Source of the DNA: Coprinopsis marcescibilis
Taxonomy: Eukaryota > Basidiomycota > Agaricomycetes > Agaricales > Psathyrellaceae
Assembly: GCA_004369085.1 (NCBI GenBank)
Contig: ML210269.1
Span: forward strand, 26,808-90,807
DNA length: 64,000 nt
Reading direction: 5' to 3'
The notes beneath the pieces are model-generated. The model ran no database searches. It saw only the letters and a program-made list of their open reading frames with translations, and was not told where the DNA came from. Positions 35,910 through 47,472 of this stretch are shown piece after piece. Position 1 is the first letter of the stretch. Each line of letters opens with the position of its first letter. Made by a program: the position numbers and the translations under genes.

Positions 35910-36888
35910 TCACACTACGGCAACGGCAACACGCTCTTTCGAAACATCCCGTGTTTCCGGAGAGCTCGATGCGGGCTGCGGCGGCGGCGGCGGTGGCGGA
36001 GGCGCTTGGATCCAAAAGACTGGATACCGCCTCTGTATGTTATTTGATATCAAGGCAACCGCGAGGACGAGTACCGACGTCAGAAGGATCACGGGCAGGA
36101 AATACCACCCCATCGCTCGAATTGCAGGGTCAATAATTGGCAGAAACGCCGTGGCACCTATGTACATCGAGCGATCCGTCATCAGCAGTGCGATCCGTAG
36201 AAGAAACATGAGTGCGCTTACCTGCTGGAGGATGAGTGGTAGAGGTGATCTGCATTGCGACAATGGCTGTAGCGCATGACAGAGACGCAGCTAACCAGCT
36301 GAGTTCGTTGAAGCGCTGGTCAGGGAGGAGCAGGAAAAGTCGGGATATGATAACGCCTGTCAGTGCACCAACGAAATGACCTCCGATGAGTGCGCGAGGT
36401 TGGGCCAATGGTCCATCTAGAACACCATATATGAGCACTGCAGATGCACCCTAGAACGAAATATATAGATGATTATTCTGGCTGGAGAGCTCCAATGAAG
36501 TACGCACATAACTGGCAATGATGGGCGGGACACCCTTTTCTACAAAATACGAAGCCCTTGTGAAGACGGCTTGCACAAGTGAAATCCCACAGAACGCCCC
36601 AATGAACGACCACATCCAGGCGATATAGTTCGGAGAAGGTGGTGGTGGAGCTACTCGGTACCCGAGCCATCTGCTGAACCAGCTTGGAAGTCGGCTAAGG
36701 ACATTGCGAGAGCCAACTGATCTCGCTGGTGCTGGCGTTGCCGTCGGTGCAGCTGGCGTTGCGCTGGTAGTTATTGTCGATGCTACTGTGGTGCGAGAAA
36801 GCCAACTTGAGCTCCGAATTTGATCTACGGGGCTCTGAAAGATTGAAGTTCTCCCTCTGGTGGGCTCTTCCACTCCATGGCGGTCCAT
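35910..36888 (-). CDS. HPP family integral membrane protein
   Basis: HPP proteins are small polytopic membrane proteins; bacterial and plastid members are linked to nitrite transport. The fungal role is unsettled. Three exons (36508-36888, 36222-36450, 35910-36157) give 285 residues. A Ser/Thr/Ala-rich N-terminal region of about 75 residues precedes the transmembrane core. The core runs IAWMWSFIGAFCGISLVQ, GASAVLIYGVLDGPLAQPR, LIGGHFVGALTGVIISRLF, SWLAASLSCATAIVAMQI, the signature TTHPPAG, ATAFLPIID, WYFLPVILLTSVLVLAVAL and the terminal NNIQRRYPVFW. A poly-Pro patch in the tail is encoded by a GGC/CCG repeat near 35970-36000. All family landmarks are present and the gene looks intact. Confidence 0.9.
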
Positions 36889-37621
36889 AGTCTACAGCAA
36901 GCCTTCAAGATCACCACGTTGGCCTGTTTTGAGGCCTATGTCGTTGGAGAGAAGGCGTGAAGCGGGAGACTGATATAGCGTTGGAATGGGAGTCGGGTAA
37001 AGCTGCGATTTCGGGCTAGCATCGGCGATGTGGACTTACCCACATTGATCCTTCTAATACGGCGGCCCTGTCCGGGAATGAAGGCAGATGAGCTAGCCGG
37101 ACTTGGGCGTGTGTGCTGACAGGCTCGAGATCTAGGAAGGTCTTGAAGACTTATAAGGTTGGTGGTTAGCCTGAATTGTTCAACCTGAAAGTGAGGAACC
37201 ACGGAAAGCTGCTTTGAATTCGGAAGAGGAAGATAGATGAGAGCGCACTGTGGCGTTGTCTTTATGAAGCATTTCATTCACGTCATCCGTGTCATTTATT
37301 TGGCCATTGACGCGATGACAAGGCGGGAACACGTGGCTTTAGTCAGCTGGTTGGCCTTGTGTTTGATGGGGCCACGGACCAAAGATGATGGCACAGTGCC
37401 AGAGGCTTGTCTTCTTAAAACTGGATTCTCTCGTTATACCAAGCGAGTCGATATTCTGCACGAAAAGCAACGCTGAAGGCCAACGAAATAGTTTAAAGAG
37501 TACTATTAATGACAGCAAGGTTACTGCGACTACTGGTAAGTGGAACACCTTGAATAAATAAAAAGGAGAATATAAGCATTAAATTCTAATCCTCGAACAT
37601 ATCTATCTAATTTAACCATCT
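36889..37621. other. Spacer, HPP promoter and UPO-2 3' flank
   Basis: No gene is supported; short frames only. Confidence 0.4.
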
Positions 37622-38951
37622 TCAGTTCTGGCCGTAGGGGAAAACTTGCGGGCAACCTTGCGCTCCAGCGCCAAGGGACTGGTAGAGGAAGTTGAGGTTG
37701 ATATTCAAGTTGCGGCGAAGAACACCAGTTGGGTTGGGGTACAAGCCCTTGAGAGTCTTACTGACAAACTGGGTGTAGAAAGTGCAAAAGTCGGTGATAC
37801 TGCCCAGGCTGGTATCCGGCGTGAAGGTGTTAACACCGGCGACATTCCTTCCTGGGACAGTGGGATGTGCTGCAAAGATTTCTGGGGCAGGGCCAGCACC
37901 ACTAGGCTGCGCGGCACGGAAGAAGCCCCTCGGGAACCGCATATCTTTGAAGAAACTTTCCGCGGACCGCATATCTAGGTGGCCAGCTTGGGCGCCTGTC
38001 CTTCGACCGTCAACGAATAAGGTCACTGGGAAGGCTGCTTCAGCATACAGCGTGAGGTGGCGGAATCCGACGATGGAAAATTGTGGGTTGTTTCCGATGG
38101 ACTGCTGGATGCGGTGGAAGCGCAACTCTGCCGCGACGGTAAGGTTGTAGAAACCGCCACCGAGTCTGTTGCTAAAGTCCTTGAACTAAACATTGCCGAT
38201 ATTAGGTCAGAAGAATTCGACAGTAGAAGTGATCGCACGCACCTGCTCGAACAAGGCGGGATTGAAGCTATGATTATCACCGAAGAACGCGTCGGCTGGA
38301 ATTGAAGGTTAGCGCTTTGAAAGTGTGCTTTTGCGGGAGAACTAACCTCTGGTCATGCTGCCGTCTCCTTCGAAGGTTCCATGATTGCTAATTCCGCCGA
38401 CGATTGCAGGACGAGGAGGGTCAGGCCCAGTCTTGGGAGTCTTGCCTCCGATACTGATGAGATCGGTAACGGGATTGCCGTCGAGTAGATGAGCCATGTA
38501 GGTCGTGAACCTGGCTAATTCATTGTCCATGTTGAAGCCATCCTGCACAGCCTTGATGATCTGCTCTGGACTTGCAACGCCGTCTCTGGGCAGATACTGC
38601 TCGAGGTAGTCAGTGAGTGTCACACGCCAATCGCCCCATTGGACTCACTCCGTGCGAGGCAAGGGTATTGAGACCGGGACAAGGACCTCGGATGTCACCT
38701 GGTCGAGTGGGCATCCAAGGATGCCTGGCGTCATCAACGAGCTTGGCGCCAGTGAACGATGGCGGACCAGGTGGTGGGGGAGGCACTTTGGCGCCGGGGC
38801 CGCCACCCCCGCCGCCTCGGTTCGACTCGGACGCGGCCTCGACCAGTTGCCTTTCGCTCAAGCCACTGAGCGACTCGTATGCTGGAAACGCGAGGGCTGA
38901 GGACAAGGCCGCAACTCCAAAGGCAATTGAAGTGAAGCGAATGTGAACCAT
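37622..38951 (-). CDS. UPO-2: unspecific peroxygenase, sister of UPO-4
   Basis: Secreted heme-thiolate peroxygenase. Four exons: 38649-38951, 38347-38596, 38243-38295, 37622-38185; 389 residues. The signal peptide is MVHIRFTSIAFGVAALSSAL-like. It is followed by a Gly-rich run and a poly-Pro linker (PPPPPGPPSF). The heme Cys is in RGPCPGLNTLASHG. EGD is present in EGDGSMTR, and Arg/Glu of the acid-base pair in GFRHLTLYAEAAFPV. The late Cys pair is FCTFY and GCPQVFPYG. Exon 2 (250 nt) and exon 3 (53 nt) have exactly the same lengths as in UPO-3 and UPO-4. Sequence, linker and promoter are closest to UPO-4 on the opposite strand. All catalytic residues are conserved; probably functional. Confidence 0.93.
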
Positions 38952-39050
38952 TGTGGTTGGGTCTAGTAGGGGATGGGTTGGTGCTTGTGTGAAGGAGTAG
39001 GATTTAAATCTGCAATCCTTGCTGGGTCTTCCAGTAGCAAAATACCTCCC

Positions 39051-39057
39051 TTTTATA
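39051..39057 (-). promoter_or_regulatory. TATA box of UPO-2
   Basis: TATAAAA on the minus strand, its 5' base 106 bp from the UPO-2 ATG. The same spacing and the following GGGAGGTA are found at UPO-4. Confidence 0.65.
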
Positions 39058-40539
39058 TGTTGAGGATGAGCGGCAAAATTACCCAAAGGAATACCTCTGG
39101 CAAAGATCAAAACGCGCAGTCTGTTTGTAATTCGCAAGCTCGTTTCGTGCGCGGTATCCAACCCTCTCATCGTCTTGTTTCAAGTATCCGCCGGGCCGAG
39201 CACTTACGAATACACGTACAGTGAAGTCTGTATGACAAATGTATGATGGTTGCGCATATTCGGAGCGTTCATGCAGTTTTCAGCGCTGGCGGCCAACCAT
39301 AATCCATGTAATTTACGATGGCTCGAACCTGCATTAATGCAGACCGAAAGCTACGCGGACTAGATTGTCGTTCGACTCATTAGAGCTGTCACAGGTAGAC
39401 AAATACGACACTGTGCGGCCCTGGTATGTTATGCCGTATTGTGGGATTTCCACAGAGGACGGATGCTCACGCGGACTGCAGGCGAAAGTTCTCCGCTTGC
39501 GATCCGCAGACTTGCCCATAAACCAACCCCTCAGATCAACGCCCGTTGCAAACCGCGTGTACTTCATTGGTCAGTTGCTCATGAGAAAAGTGGCTATGTA
39601 TTCACTGGCTTCCGCTCAACCGTGCATGACACCACAGAGGATGCGTTGATCTCCATGAAGCGCGACCGCTCCAGGGCACATCAGGTACAAACAGATTCTT
39701 ATCCATGTTACTAATTATGTACCCGAAAACTTCGGTACAAAATCCCACTACATAAGTATCTAAGCTCGCAGTGAGCAGTTGACTGTATTGCCGGGCTCAT
39801 ATGATTTTACACTGCCCTGGTGCTGAGCGCTGAAAATTATAAATATATGTTACATACCCAGTCGGAGAAAATTATCAAGGGCAACCTGAAGTTACCGCCA
39901 CTGAACCAACTCACAGGAAGCTGCGGGGGGTGGGAGCCCTCAACCCCCTGGGTCATCCGGCTGTTGCCGACGATCGCACACAGCCACCATAAAGTTAAAA
40001 GTTAAAACGCATCACCACGAAGTTGGATTCATGACTTGAACGTTTCCTTCCTCTCATTATGTTCCATCGCCGACAATGACCGCTTTTTCTGTGCTCAAGC
40101 TAGCATGTAAGTGCGAGCTCACATGCAAGCATTGATTTTTATCCACTATGTCCATTGTACTCGCCAGGCAGTGTACCTATTCGGTTCGACACGACCTGAA
40201 GCCATTGTCCCGTGATATTAATCCAATATCGGTTGCAGAGTATAATTGAACGAGACTGGCGGTACTCTGCACATGATGGAGAGCTGTAAAAGGCTGTAGA
40301 AACGACCCAAATCCAGCACAAGGACATGAAGGCCCTGGGCATGCGCAGTGCATGTGCCGTCCCAGGTGTGTTGCCAATATACAAAAAATCTTGAGCTGAA
40401 GAGGGGCTAAAACGTGGGGTGGACGCATCCAGGGAGCGCGTGAGGACAGCCCTCTGATATTAAATCTCCTTGAGTTCGGAATGCATCGCTTCGAGCTGTA
40501 GGTGGAGCCCTGCTACTCGGTAGGAACGAGAAAGAGGCA
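39058..40539. other. Divergent intergenic region between UPO-2 and UPO-3
   Basis: About 1.5 kb between two divergently transcribed peroxygenase genes. Only short frames of 60-95 codons are present. It may carry shared regulatory sites, but none could be named by eye. Confidence 0.45.
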
Positions 40540-40546
40540 TATAAAG
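40540..40546 (+). promoter_or_regulatory. TATA box of UPO-3
   Basis: TATAAAG, 78 bp upstream of the UPO-3 ATG, nearly the same spacing as at UPO-1. Confidence 0.6.
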
Positions 40547-40617
40547 TCGAGACCGCCTCATCTAGACCATCTACCACCAACTCTCGACATTGATAACTCT
40601 CGAGCTCTCAGCTCAGA

Positions 40618-41934
40618 ATGATTGCCCATGCTTTTAATACTTCTCTCGTGATCCTCCTGTGCGCTATCATCAACAACGTCGCAGGATTTCCCTCCTACGC
40701 ATCTCCTCGTGGTTTAAGAGGAAGACAGGCTGAGGACACTGCTGCCTCTTTTGACGCCAAGCTACCACCGGCACCACCTGGCCCATCGAATTATACCAGG
40801 ACCAAACTGGTCGATGATGCGTCCCATCCCTGGCAGGCCCAGAGACCTGGTGACATTCGGGGGCCGTGTCCTGGCATGAATACCTTGGCGTCGCATGGTG
40901 TAAGTACCATCGCTGCGACCAACATCCAAAACTGATCGAGGAGTTAACAGTACCTTCCTCGAGATGGCGTTGCCACACCAGCTGAAATCGTACAAGCAGT
41001 TCAAGACGGGTTCAACATGGAGAACTCTGCAGCTCGAGTTGTGACGTACTCCGCCCACCTGCTCGATGGAAATCTTGTCACCGACTTGATTAGCATTGGG
41101 GGTAAGACAACGAAGTCTGGTCCTAGTCCACCTCTTCCCGCACTCGCCGCTGGACTGAGCAACCACGGAACATCAGAAGGTGATGCGAGTCTAACTGCAC
41201 GTAAGTTGAGATTTTCTGTTCGCCAGCCCATATTGCTTACGATTGATGCAGTGGACGCATACTTCGGAGACGGTGTGAGTTTCAACCAACCACTGTTTGA
41301 TCAAGTATGTACGCTCTGTTATCCATTTCATCGAATGAGCCATACTAAAACCTTTTCCTGGAAGCTCGTCGAATTCAGCAATCAATACGGCGGAGGGTAT
41401 TATAACCTCAGCGTTGCCGCAGAGCTTCGCTACCATCGTGTCCAAGAATCCATTGCCACCAATCCCGAATTCAGCTTCACAGGCTTCCGTCACAATGCAG
41501 CATACTCTGAGGCCGTATTTCTAGTCAACTTCTTCGTCGATGGTCGCCATCACGGGACCGACAAAGCCGGACAGCTCGACATGGATTCAGCGCTCAGTTT
41601 TTTCCGCGACAATCGCTTCCCCAAGGGTTTCTTCCGCGCCGCGCAGCCTACCGCAATTGAAGGCATTGACGTTATCTACATCGCCCATCCTGTTGAGCCT
41701 GGAAGGAACGTCGATGGAGTAGACAGCTATGTTGCGGATCACAGCCTGGGGAGCTTGGTGGACACATGTACGTTCTACACAGGCTTCGTCAATGTCACCG
41801 TCCGTGGACTGTATCCAGAGCCCACTGGCGCCTTGCTCAGGAGCCTCAATATCAATCTGGGCTTTTTCTATGACGCTCTGGTTGACCAGGGCCTTGTAGA
41901 TTGCCCTCGGGTCTTCCCATACGGGCAGGGCTGA
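40618..41934 (+). CDS. UPO-3: unspecific peroxygenase with altered channel residues
   Basis: Secreted heme-thiolate peroxygenase. Four exons: 40618-40899, 40951-41200, 41252-41304, 41365-41934; 384 residues. It has a signal peptide (AFNTSLVILLCAIINNVAG) and a short Pro-rich linker (LPPAPPGPS). The heme Cys is in RGPCPGMNTLASHG. EGD is in EGDASLTA; the Arg that follows this motif in the other copies is Ala here. Arg and Glu of the acid-base pair are kept in GFRHNAAYSEAVFLV, but the two residues between them that read Leu-Thr in UPO-1 and UPO-2 are Asn-Ala. The late Cys pair is TCTFY and DCPRVFPYG. Introns 2 (51 nt) and 3 (60 nt) are both multiples of three without stops, so unspliced reading stays open. 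Probably active, with a different substrate range. Confidence 0.92.
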
Positions 41935-43300
41935 AATATTACATCTTCTACAGAGTCCCATCTTCGAACCGATGACCGCCCATCGTCATTCCAGAACCAA
42001 ACCTATTTACCCGCGGATATCATATACCAGACTAATAGAGTTCCTTTTTCCTCAGGCTCGCAACGACCATTTACATTGACCGGTTGAGAGGAGAAACCAA
42101 TATATATTTTTGGATGAATAAACGTAGTTAACGATACACATTCACCTAATACAGAGATAAATATTACACTTGAACGAGATTGCATCTGCGTACTCCGTAT
42201 TGATGTCTGTTAAGATACCAAATCACCTACAGGGCTTCCGGAAAACGACTCGGACAGCCGAACGTAAACAAATGATATCCCAATGTACACTTCCGTCTGA
42301 TTCAAATCTCCAAGATAGCACAAACGCATGTTCGAAAGAGTCCATGGAAGCTTATACCACGCAGTGAGTAGGACTCTCATAAGATGTGAGTAGTAGACAA
42401 CATGGGGAGGGGTCCTGACCTAGGCGAGGTGGGCGAGTTAAGCGCCCAGTAGAACGGGATGGGTATCATATGGCCCTGATCGGATGGTCCGAGCTTTACA
42501 AATCCGATCAATTCTTATCAGGTCGTCGTCGCATAGGGTCTTCCTCCTACTAGTAATGTCGCAACACGCAACATCGACCAACATTCTATTCTCACATACG
42601 TCTTCTAAGTGAACGATACATTCTTCAACTACATATCTATACGTTCTGCAACACAGAAGTGTATAGAGCTGACGAAATCTGAGCTCAGCGCTGAAGGGAA
42701 GTCTAAACTTGAAAGACGGGCGAAGGTCATGACTATTTTTCGCTCTGCTTTGATATGAAACAAACGTTCAGGCATGAGTCGATACTCAAGTATAGTTCAA
42801 GTTCCATGCACACCGTGACTACGGATCCGGTCACGGTGGCCTCTGATCCATTCTCGGGGTTGCAACATTCGCCTACACATCTTATTGACATACCTGAACA
42901 ACGAGTTGACAACATGTACGCACAAACATCACTGCATATCAACCTGCATTCCGACGTTCGGCACGCAGATGCGTATCTTGATAGTTGAAGCGTCTATTGC
43001 ACTCGAGCAATTTGACTCTTGTACAAATACATCAGCTCGAAGTGACTAGGGTGCAAGAAATGCAAGACAAGTGTCCTCACCAAGTACAGCAGACTCAAGT
43101 CAGAAGGTAAGCTACATTTATATTTACATAATCCGCGGTCCAGAGTAAGATATTTGGCAATACCAGAAGGAACTACGGCAACGGTGGGCTTGAATATGTA
43201 AGTCCCTTTCGTCATGCTCGCTCCTCTTTTACCTATTTATACGGGGGTCTCCTCATTGGAGTACTCCTAGTGACTCTGACCCCCCGCCTTGAAGCACGGG
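41935..43300. other. Spacer, no complete gene
   Basis: A plus frame at 42755-42988 (77 codons, ending DVRHADAYLDS) could be a stranded last exon of something lost, but no upstream exon was found. Otherwise nothing. Confidence 0.35.
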
Positions 43301-45018
43301 ATGGGCGATATTCCAACGGTCGAAGCGCTCATATCAGACAAGGTGCTTGCAAACGTGAGTCCTCCTTCAAATAAATCATACCCGGACGACATTTGACACT
43401 TTTACAGCGACTTCAAGGTCAGTAGCAGAGCTCTACAAGACTGCTAGCAGGAGGGTCTAATAAGTAGGATACAGTGGCTGTAGTGACTGTCCTCGTAAGT
43501 GATTATCTTTGCGCAGCTTTCCGATTCTTATTGGCGTCAAGGTGGTCAATTATGTTCAAACGTTTAAGGCAGAGGTACAGTTGTCCACAAATATAGAAGC
43601 AAACAGTTCACCAATGTGCATTCAGATGTGCTATTACCGGTCCGCGCCATGGAGTCTGGTCAAGTTTCTCTTCATCATTGCGCGCTATTCAGCCTTTCTT
43701 GATGCAGCGTCTGTCACGGCATGTGAGGCGCGGCTACATGTGCGATTAAACAGAAGCTAACGAGACAGCACAGACTTCCTTCTTCCGATAGAAGACCCGT
43801 CTCCAGTAGTGAGTGCCAAACTATTGGACTAGAGTTCGATACTGATGTTAGTCGAATGCAGGTTTGCAAAACATTTCAGGCATTGGGTACAAGTACGAAT
43901 GCTCTTTGACTTAAACAGCGGTCCCATCATGACTAAAGGCTTGTATCTACAGTGTCATTCCTGGCCACCGTTGCGTTAACAGAGGGTACGGGAATCGTCA
44001 GCCATGGCGCTCAGATGTGTGCTGAATGGATATATAGGGATTCTGTTTATCCGGGTTTACGCTGTCTCTGCTCGAAACAGGTTTGTATTGATATGGTTAT
44101 CGACACAGTATGTGGTAAGCTTGCTTCTATTTAATACTGTAGTCGTTTACAGACCCGATATTAGCTGGTGCACTGCGCTGAGTTTGCGCTGATGGGAATA
44201 TTGGTTGCAAATACACAATGTGAGTTTGTCCATACTCTTCTCCAGACGCGACTTAGATCTTGTTTGGATGGCAGTCCCGACTATCACAGGTATCACAGAG
44301 TACATTGGCTGCACAGTCATTCCACCGTCAAACCATGGGATGCTCCTTAGGTGTATATTTGGCCTACTTGTGCTCAATGCAGGAGGTAAGTCTCCGCCCT
44401 AATCAACTCGTCCACAGTGCTACTTATCCAGCTTTCGTTCTTCAACAGTGCTTGTTCTATTAATGGGTTGGATGGGCCTTGTAAGGTTTCGTCACGCGCC
44501 CGCCTCAGCTCTGGTGGAAACTTTCTTTCGTGATGGCCTGGGATACTTCCTAGTCATTGCATGTACGTACTAGTCACCGTTTCTGACTTAAAACTGCCTC
44601 GCTCAATTATTATTTTAGCCGTTGCTGTGATAAACATTGTTGCAAACGTGAGGGTTACGGTGAGTAGTCTCTTTGAAGATCTTTCCAACCCCAACCAAGC
44701 TGTGTGGCTGACTCCGTTGCCTAGATGGCAAACTTCATTCTTGCCGAGTACGTTAGGCGCTTATAGAATATCCTCGAGCTTCTGATTGACACTTTATACC
44801 ATAGAGCCCAAGGAATCTTTCACTCCATTCTTGCCTGCAGACTCGTTCTTCATCTGCGAAAGGTTGGCCTGCAAGGGGTGAATGCGGATTACGACCCATC
44901 TCACATGGGTGCAAGAGAGATCTCTACGACCAGAACTCTTGATCAGTTTGGCCAGCCGCAGCTATTCCCCTTGATCGAAATCAAGCTCACTACGACTCAG
45001 GTACATCATAGAGAGTAG
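43301..45018 (+). CDS. DUF6533 multi-helix membrane protein, copy A
   Basis: Predicted integral membrane protein of a large basidiomycete family; function unknown. Exon 1 (43301-43354) reads MGDIPTVEALISDKVLAN. It is followed by a 10-nt exon (43408-43417), a 20-nt exon (43475-43494, AVVTVL), a 33-nt exon (43542-43574, VVNYVQTFKAE), and the DUF6533 core SAPWSLVKFLFIIARYSAFL. Later exons give LNGYIGILFIRVYAVSARN, DLVWMAVPTITGITEYIGC, MLLRCIFGLLVLNAG, LLMGWMGLVRF, AVINIVANVRVT and the last exon QGIFHSILACRLVLHLRKVG, then a polar tail with a stop at 45016-45018. The same tiny exons occur in copy B at 61.5 kb, which validates them. Appears intact. Confidence 0.75.
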
Positions 45019-45532
45019 CACCCGCAATGATGCTACTCTCAGTAAAAACTTGCGATGATTAGACGACAGTTGTATAGACCAAAATAGAAATAGGGATATG
45101 TATGTCCGTCGGGCATTCCTGGAACCTTCAAGTGTGGCATACCGTGTACCGCTGTGGAATCTTCCTACATGGTGATCGCTTTTAAGAAGATCAAGGAGGG
45201 TCAAGATCTTTGCCAGATTCAGGGCTAAGAAACCTGGCATTAGCCTTCACTTCAAAAATTTGACAGGGGAGTGTACAACATTTATTCGGTCAGTTTCAAC
45301 TCTTGAGTTTCAAGTTGATACACGATAACAAACATTGTGAAATCGAAAAGGTAATCATAAGAATGTAGTAGTACTAGTAGTACCCTACGAGTTACAGCAT
45401 ATATCGCAGGGTCTGTCGATCACACAGTCACATAGAAGTCGATATCAGATGTGGGGACAGAGCTGGCGGTAGTGCCAAATCATAACGGGATTCCAAAAGC
45501 GAGCATTCCCCCAGCCGCCAAAAGACCTCGCT
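45019..45532. other. Convergent spacer
   Basis: 3' flanks of DUF6533 copy A and GTPase 1. No gene seen. Confidence 0.4.
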
Positions 45533-46907
45533 TTATGTATTTTTTTCTCTGAAGTATTGTGTCACTCGCAAGCTTGATAAAAAGCACGGTAAGCTTACCT
45601 TTGCAGACTTTGCTCGCTTCCTGTCCTCTTCAGCCTGCTGCTGCTGCTGCCATTGGCGCTCCTCTCGCTCCCGTCGCTCCCGTCGCTCCTGTCGCTCCTG
45701 TCGATCCAGTCGATCTTGTCGCTCCTTCCGTTCTTGGCGCTCCTCGCGCGCTCGTCGCTCTTCCCGTTCCCGTCGCTCCTCCCGTTCTTGTTGTTCCGCC
45801 CTCTCTCGTCGCTCCTTTGCCTCGGCCCGCTTCTGCTTGCGCTTGCGCTTAGCTTTAGCACGTTTCTCCGCATCCTCAACGTCCTCCTCCATCTGCTCCT
45901 TCTCCGACTCTGCCCGCCTCTTTCGCTTCTGGGTATTCTCCTTACGCTCTTCGGTATTGCGCAAACCTTCCTCAGCCTTCTTCTTTGCCTCCTCCGCGTC
46001 ACCCGCCGCCTGGTAGCCTTCCGTCTTGAGCCCTTCCTTTTGCTGTTTCAACTTCTCCCTAAGGTCGGCAAATGAAGAGGGTAGACCAGAGCCGTCGTTG
46101 GAGTCGGTTCGAGAGAGAAGGTCGCCAATGACCTTATGAGGGACCTGGAACTCAGGGCCCGCCGGGGATGCAGATGGGTCGTAATGACCCCAACGAGCGA
46201 GTCGAGCGCCGCCATCAAGGAGCTGCTTAATGAGTCCGTCTCCGCGCGTGAGCAGTGTCTCTGAGCTCAACCCAGCTTGAACGTCAGGAAGAAGATCCCA
46301 GAAAGTGGTGACTATAATCAAGTTTGGCGCAGTACCCTCTGGTGCCCCGCATAGTTCCTTGAGTTTTTTCAAGTCTCTGGGCCCCAGTCGGCTCACGTTG
46401 GGCTTCCTGATGTCGTGTAGGTACACAACACCGGAAAGTGTACGCGTCCTGTCGTATCTGTGTTCCCCGTGAGATTAGAGATGTATTTCCCCTGAACATA
46501 AAGACTTACTCGGTATGCACGAACGCAGTTAACTTTCTCAGTATCTTTGTAGGCGTAAAAGACGTGCTAGAGGCTGTAGGGTCTGGATTGTCAGCAGACA
46601 ATGCACCAAGCCCTGGTGTGTCAACCAGGCGAACGACTTGCGCCTCCATAAGCTTGCATTCGTACTGATTGACCTCCAAGGTCTCTGAGTAGATGCCATG
46701 CCCAACGCGAGCTACATCCTCCCCAGCGATGGTGTTGACGAACTGGCATGGAAATAAGTAATCGAGCCGCCAATCCGTTGAGAATAAGTCTGGCTCACTG
46801 AAGATCGTCCAGCCCCCGTCCCGCCCAAGAGACTGCAAAGACGTCAGCGATGGCGCATTTGGTATCGTAGAAAGGGGAACATACGCAATCAAAGCCGGTT
46901 CTGCCAT
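45533..46907 (-). CDS. AIG1-like GTPase with Arg in the P-loop and a charged helical tail (GTPase 1)
   Basis: P-loop GTPase-like protein of the fungal AIG1/septin-type group. Exons 46885-46907, 46799-46832, 46510-46742 and 45533-46457. The 34-nt second exon encodes the Walker A loop LLGGTGAGRSS, where the invariant Lys (GKS/T) is Arg (codon CGA). The next exon continues FVNTIAGED. G3 is LVDTPGLG. The G4-like element is VTTFWD, as in related fungal proteins that lack NKxD. From about residue 220 onward the chain is an uninterrupted Arg/Glu/Gln-rich helix (RREREERRAREERQERKERQ) of about 150 residues, likely a coiled coil or single alpha-helix. It is paralogous to the next gene. The final 20-odd codons past a GTAAG at about 45595 may instead be intron. 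Confidence 0.82.
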
Positions 46908-47472
46908 TTCTTAGGTCGTCGTTTGGAGCTTGTGTTATTCACTGAGGGCTTAGGACGGTCGGGCTCGAAAGGTTGACTCTTCTGAGGCGTTCCACCGGCA
47001 TCTTATACGTCTCCGAGAGAGTTCGCGCAAAAGGCAATAGATATGGGATCTCAGATGAGCGGGCGTTCAAGCTGTATTTGACAGCTTCCCGCAAGGATAC
47101 CGCGTGCCCGAATACACCAACATACAGCAAGGCATAAAATACACGTTCGTCGCATCGCCTCGCCAAAAATGGCGATGTCACGATACCCAGGTACTATTTG
47201 TGCTTACGATGCTCCGGGGGAACCAGTGCACGTATTGCCGATGCATGAGAGAGTCCTGGTCATCCATCGGTATCTGAATTCAGTTGCTAAGCGCTCGTGT
47301 CAAAGTCCATCACACGCAGGTCGTTGTCGGAGTTACCCATAGAGCAAACTCATCTTGTCACTATCACAAATGTAGCCTTTTTGGCGCTTTGCTCATGAGA
47401 AGTCACGATGTTTTTCGACTCCTGAGTCCTAATACACGAGTTCATACGTAAAATATGAATAAGCAAAGCCCA
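46908..47472. other. Spacer between the two GTPase genes
   Basis: Both flanking genes run on the minus strand. A minus frame at 46939-47181 has no recognised features. Confidence 0.4.

Noticed and set aside
43509..43760. Single-exon small protein at this position
   Set aside because: Its second half is the DUF6533 core exon of copy A; the first half is intron and a neighbouring exon read out of frame.
45559..46075. Plus-strand frames rich in Leu, Ala, Pro and Val as membrane proteins
   Set aside because: They are the complement of the Arg/Glu-rich helix of GTPase 1.
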